Assembly (NCBI GenBank): GCA_019321725.1
Contig: CM033115.1
Location: 15,200,673-15,264,672, forward strand
Length of the DNA: 64,000 nt
Source of the DNA: Paulownia fortunei
Lineage: Eukaryota > Streptophyta > Magnoliopsida > Lamiales > Paulowniaceae
Reading direction: 5' to 3'
The notes beneath the pieces are model-generated. The model saw only the letters and a list, made by a program, of their open reading frames with translations, ran no database searches and had not been told where the DNA came from. Position numbers and translations under genes: made by a program. Shown piece by piece: positions 62,946-64,000 of the stretch; positions within the stretch are counted from its first letter, which is position 1, and each line of letters begins with the position of its first letter.

Positions 62946-64000
62946 ATCTATAACTTGAAAGCTAATTTTAGTCTGTTTTCACACTTTGATCTATGCAGCA
63001 AATCTTTTCGGTCTTGTTACTCTTGTATGTCAACTGAAGTTGAACACAACTTCAGTTTGTCAATAGCCACCGTCTTGATCAACATATTTGCTGAATTCTT
63101 ACTTTCTTGGATCTTCTCCAGTATTAGCAACTTATCTTCCAATAAAGATTTGATAAAGTGATAACGAAGTCCAATATGCTAGGTTCTAGAATGAAATACT
63201 GAATTTTTTGCCAAGTGTATCTCACTCTAACCATCATTGTGCAAAATATTATTCTCTTGCTTGAATCACAACTCAATTAGCAAACCTTGAAGCCATATCA
63301 TCTCTTTACTAGCTTTAGTTACTGCTACATACTTAGCCTCTGTAGTGGATAGAGTGACAATATTTTGTAACTGTGACATCCAACTAACAGCTATAATTCT
63401 AATAATGAATATATAACTAGTGGTGATTCTTCGGTGATCGAATTTACCTCTAAAGTCTGCATTTACGTAGCTTTGTACTTTTAACTCTCATTTTCCAAAG
63501 TATAAATATTTTTTTACGGTGCCTCGTAAATACCTCAAAATCTACTTGATTGCTTCCCAATAAACTTCCTTAGATTTGACATAAATTTGCTAACAACTCC
63601 CACTGCATGGCTAATGTTACAAACCATCGTGTACATCAAACTTCCAATGGCTGAGGCATAAAGAAACTTAGCTATGAATTCTTTCTTCCTTCCGTCTGAG
63701 GGGACTAATTCTTGGACATGCGAAAGTGACTGGCCAAAGGTGTGTTGACTTGCTTGGCGTCGCCTATGTTGAATCTCTATAAAACACGATTGATGTACTC
63801 TGCTGAGATAACTGCAACAACCTTCTCTGCTTATCTCTTATGATTTGTATTCCAAGAATCTTCTTTACTGGACCCAAGTCCTTCATGTCAAACTCCTTTA
63901 ATAATTGCTGCTTCAACCTTCTGATATCATTCATATTTGAACCTGCTGCTAACTATTACCGACATAAAGTAGTAAAATGATATAACTGGATCTATATCTC
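62946..64000 (-). pseudogene. Decayed Tnt1/Tork-type copia pol (RT end to RNase H), runs off the right edge
   Basis: On the minus strand, in order: HEGLGSSKEDSWN-type RT end (about 63,900; original MKDLG..ILG context); QVNTPLASHFRMSK (about 63,740); DFEVFTRHRKK (about 63,530; diverged RYLRGT context); ATEAKYVAVTKASKEMIWLQ-type RNase H (about 63,330-63,290); LAKNSVFHSRT and HIGLRYHFIK (about 63,200); NMLIKTVAIDKLKLCS (about 63,060). Stops and frameshifts are frequent. It lies in the intron of the reductase gene, same strand. Confidence 0.82.

Overview
This is plant nuclear DNA, most likely from a eudicot. It is very AT-rich, has split genes with GT-AG introns, carries many plant LTR retrotransposons and a CACTA (En/Spm) DNA transposon, and its gene models match known plant families exon by exon. 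Nothing in it looks bacterial, organellar or CRISPR-like. I could not tell the species. I see no rRNA or tRNA gene.

Left part (1-23,800) is the gene-bearing region, with two genes on the minus strand. LETM1 (mitochondrial inner-membrane cation/proton exchanger family) has twelve coding exons between 1,680 and 10,335; its last C-terminal exon(s) are not found and probably lie off the left edge. ILK1-like (ankyrin-repeat, Raf-like 'integrin-linked' kinase) lies at 14,813-22,833. Its twelve coding exons sum to exactly 476 codons plus stop, including one GC-AG intron and a proposed 7-nt terminal coding exon. A ~740-bp fold-back element and a G-rich tract separate the two genes. The ILK1 upstream leader contains three diverged tandem copies of a ~163-bp unit.

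Middle part (23,800-34,200) is a gene-poor AT-rich spacer. It holds microsatellites, a ~1-kb tract of degenerate TATAAATATT-like sequence, tandem duplications and hAT-like non-autonomous repeats. No convincing gene was found there.

Right-centre (34,200-59,755) is a nested transposon block. From left to right it holds: a decayed minus-strand copia element; a decayed plus-strand copia whose 5' LTR region was split by a solo gypsy LTR; a truncated plus-strand Athila-like gypsy (LTR, tRNA-Asp-type primer site, gag, protease); a CACTA transposon with decayed tnp2-type and PF03004-type genes, a subterminal repeat array and one recognisable terminus; and a minus-strand gypsy of the same Athila-like family. 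The minus-strand gypsy keeps both LTRs, primer site and polypurine tract but has lost reverse transcriptase, RNase H and integrase. The CACTA terminus sits inside the 3' LTR of this gypsy.

Right end (60,960-64,000) holds the last three exons of a minus-strand NADPH-dependent alkenal double-bond reductase. Its preceding intron is invaded by a Tnt1-like copia remnant, and the first exons lie beyond the window.

The three host genes are unrelated housekeeping or signalling genes; nothing suggests they form a functional cluster. I found no clearly new biological system. The points most worth a second look are the triplicated ILK1 leader, the unusual ILK1 introns, the gag-protease-only gypsy family with conserved LTR hairpin motifs, and the large fold-back element.
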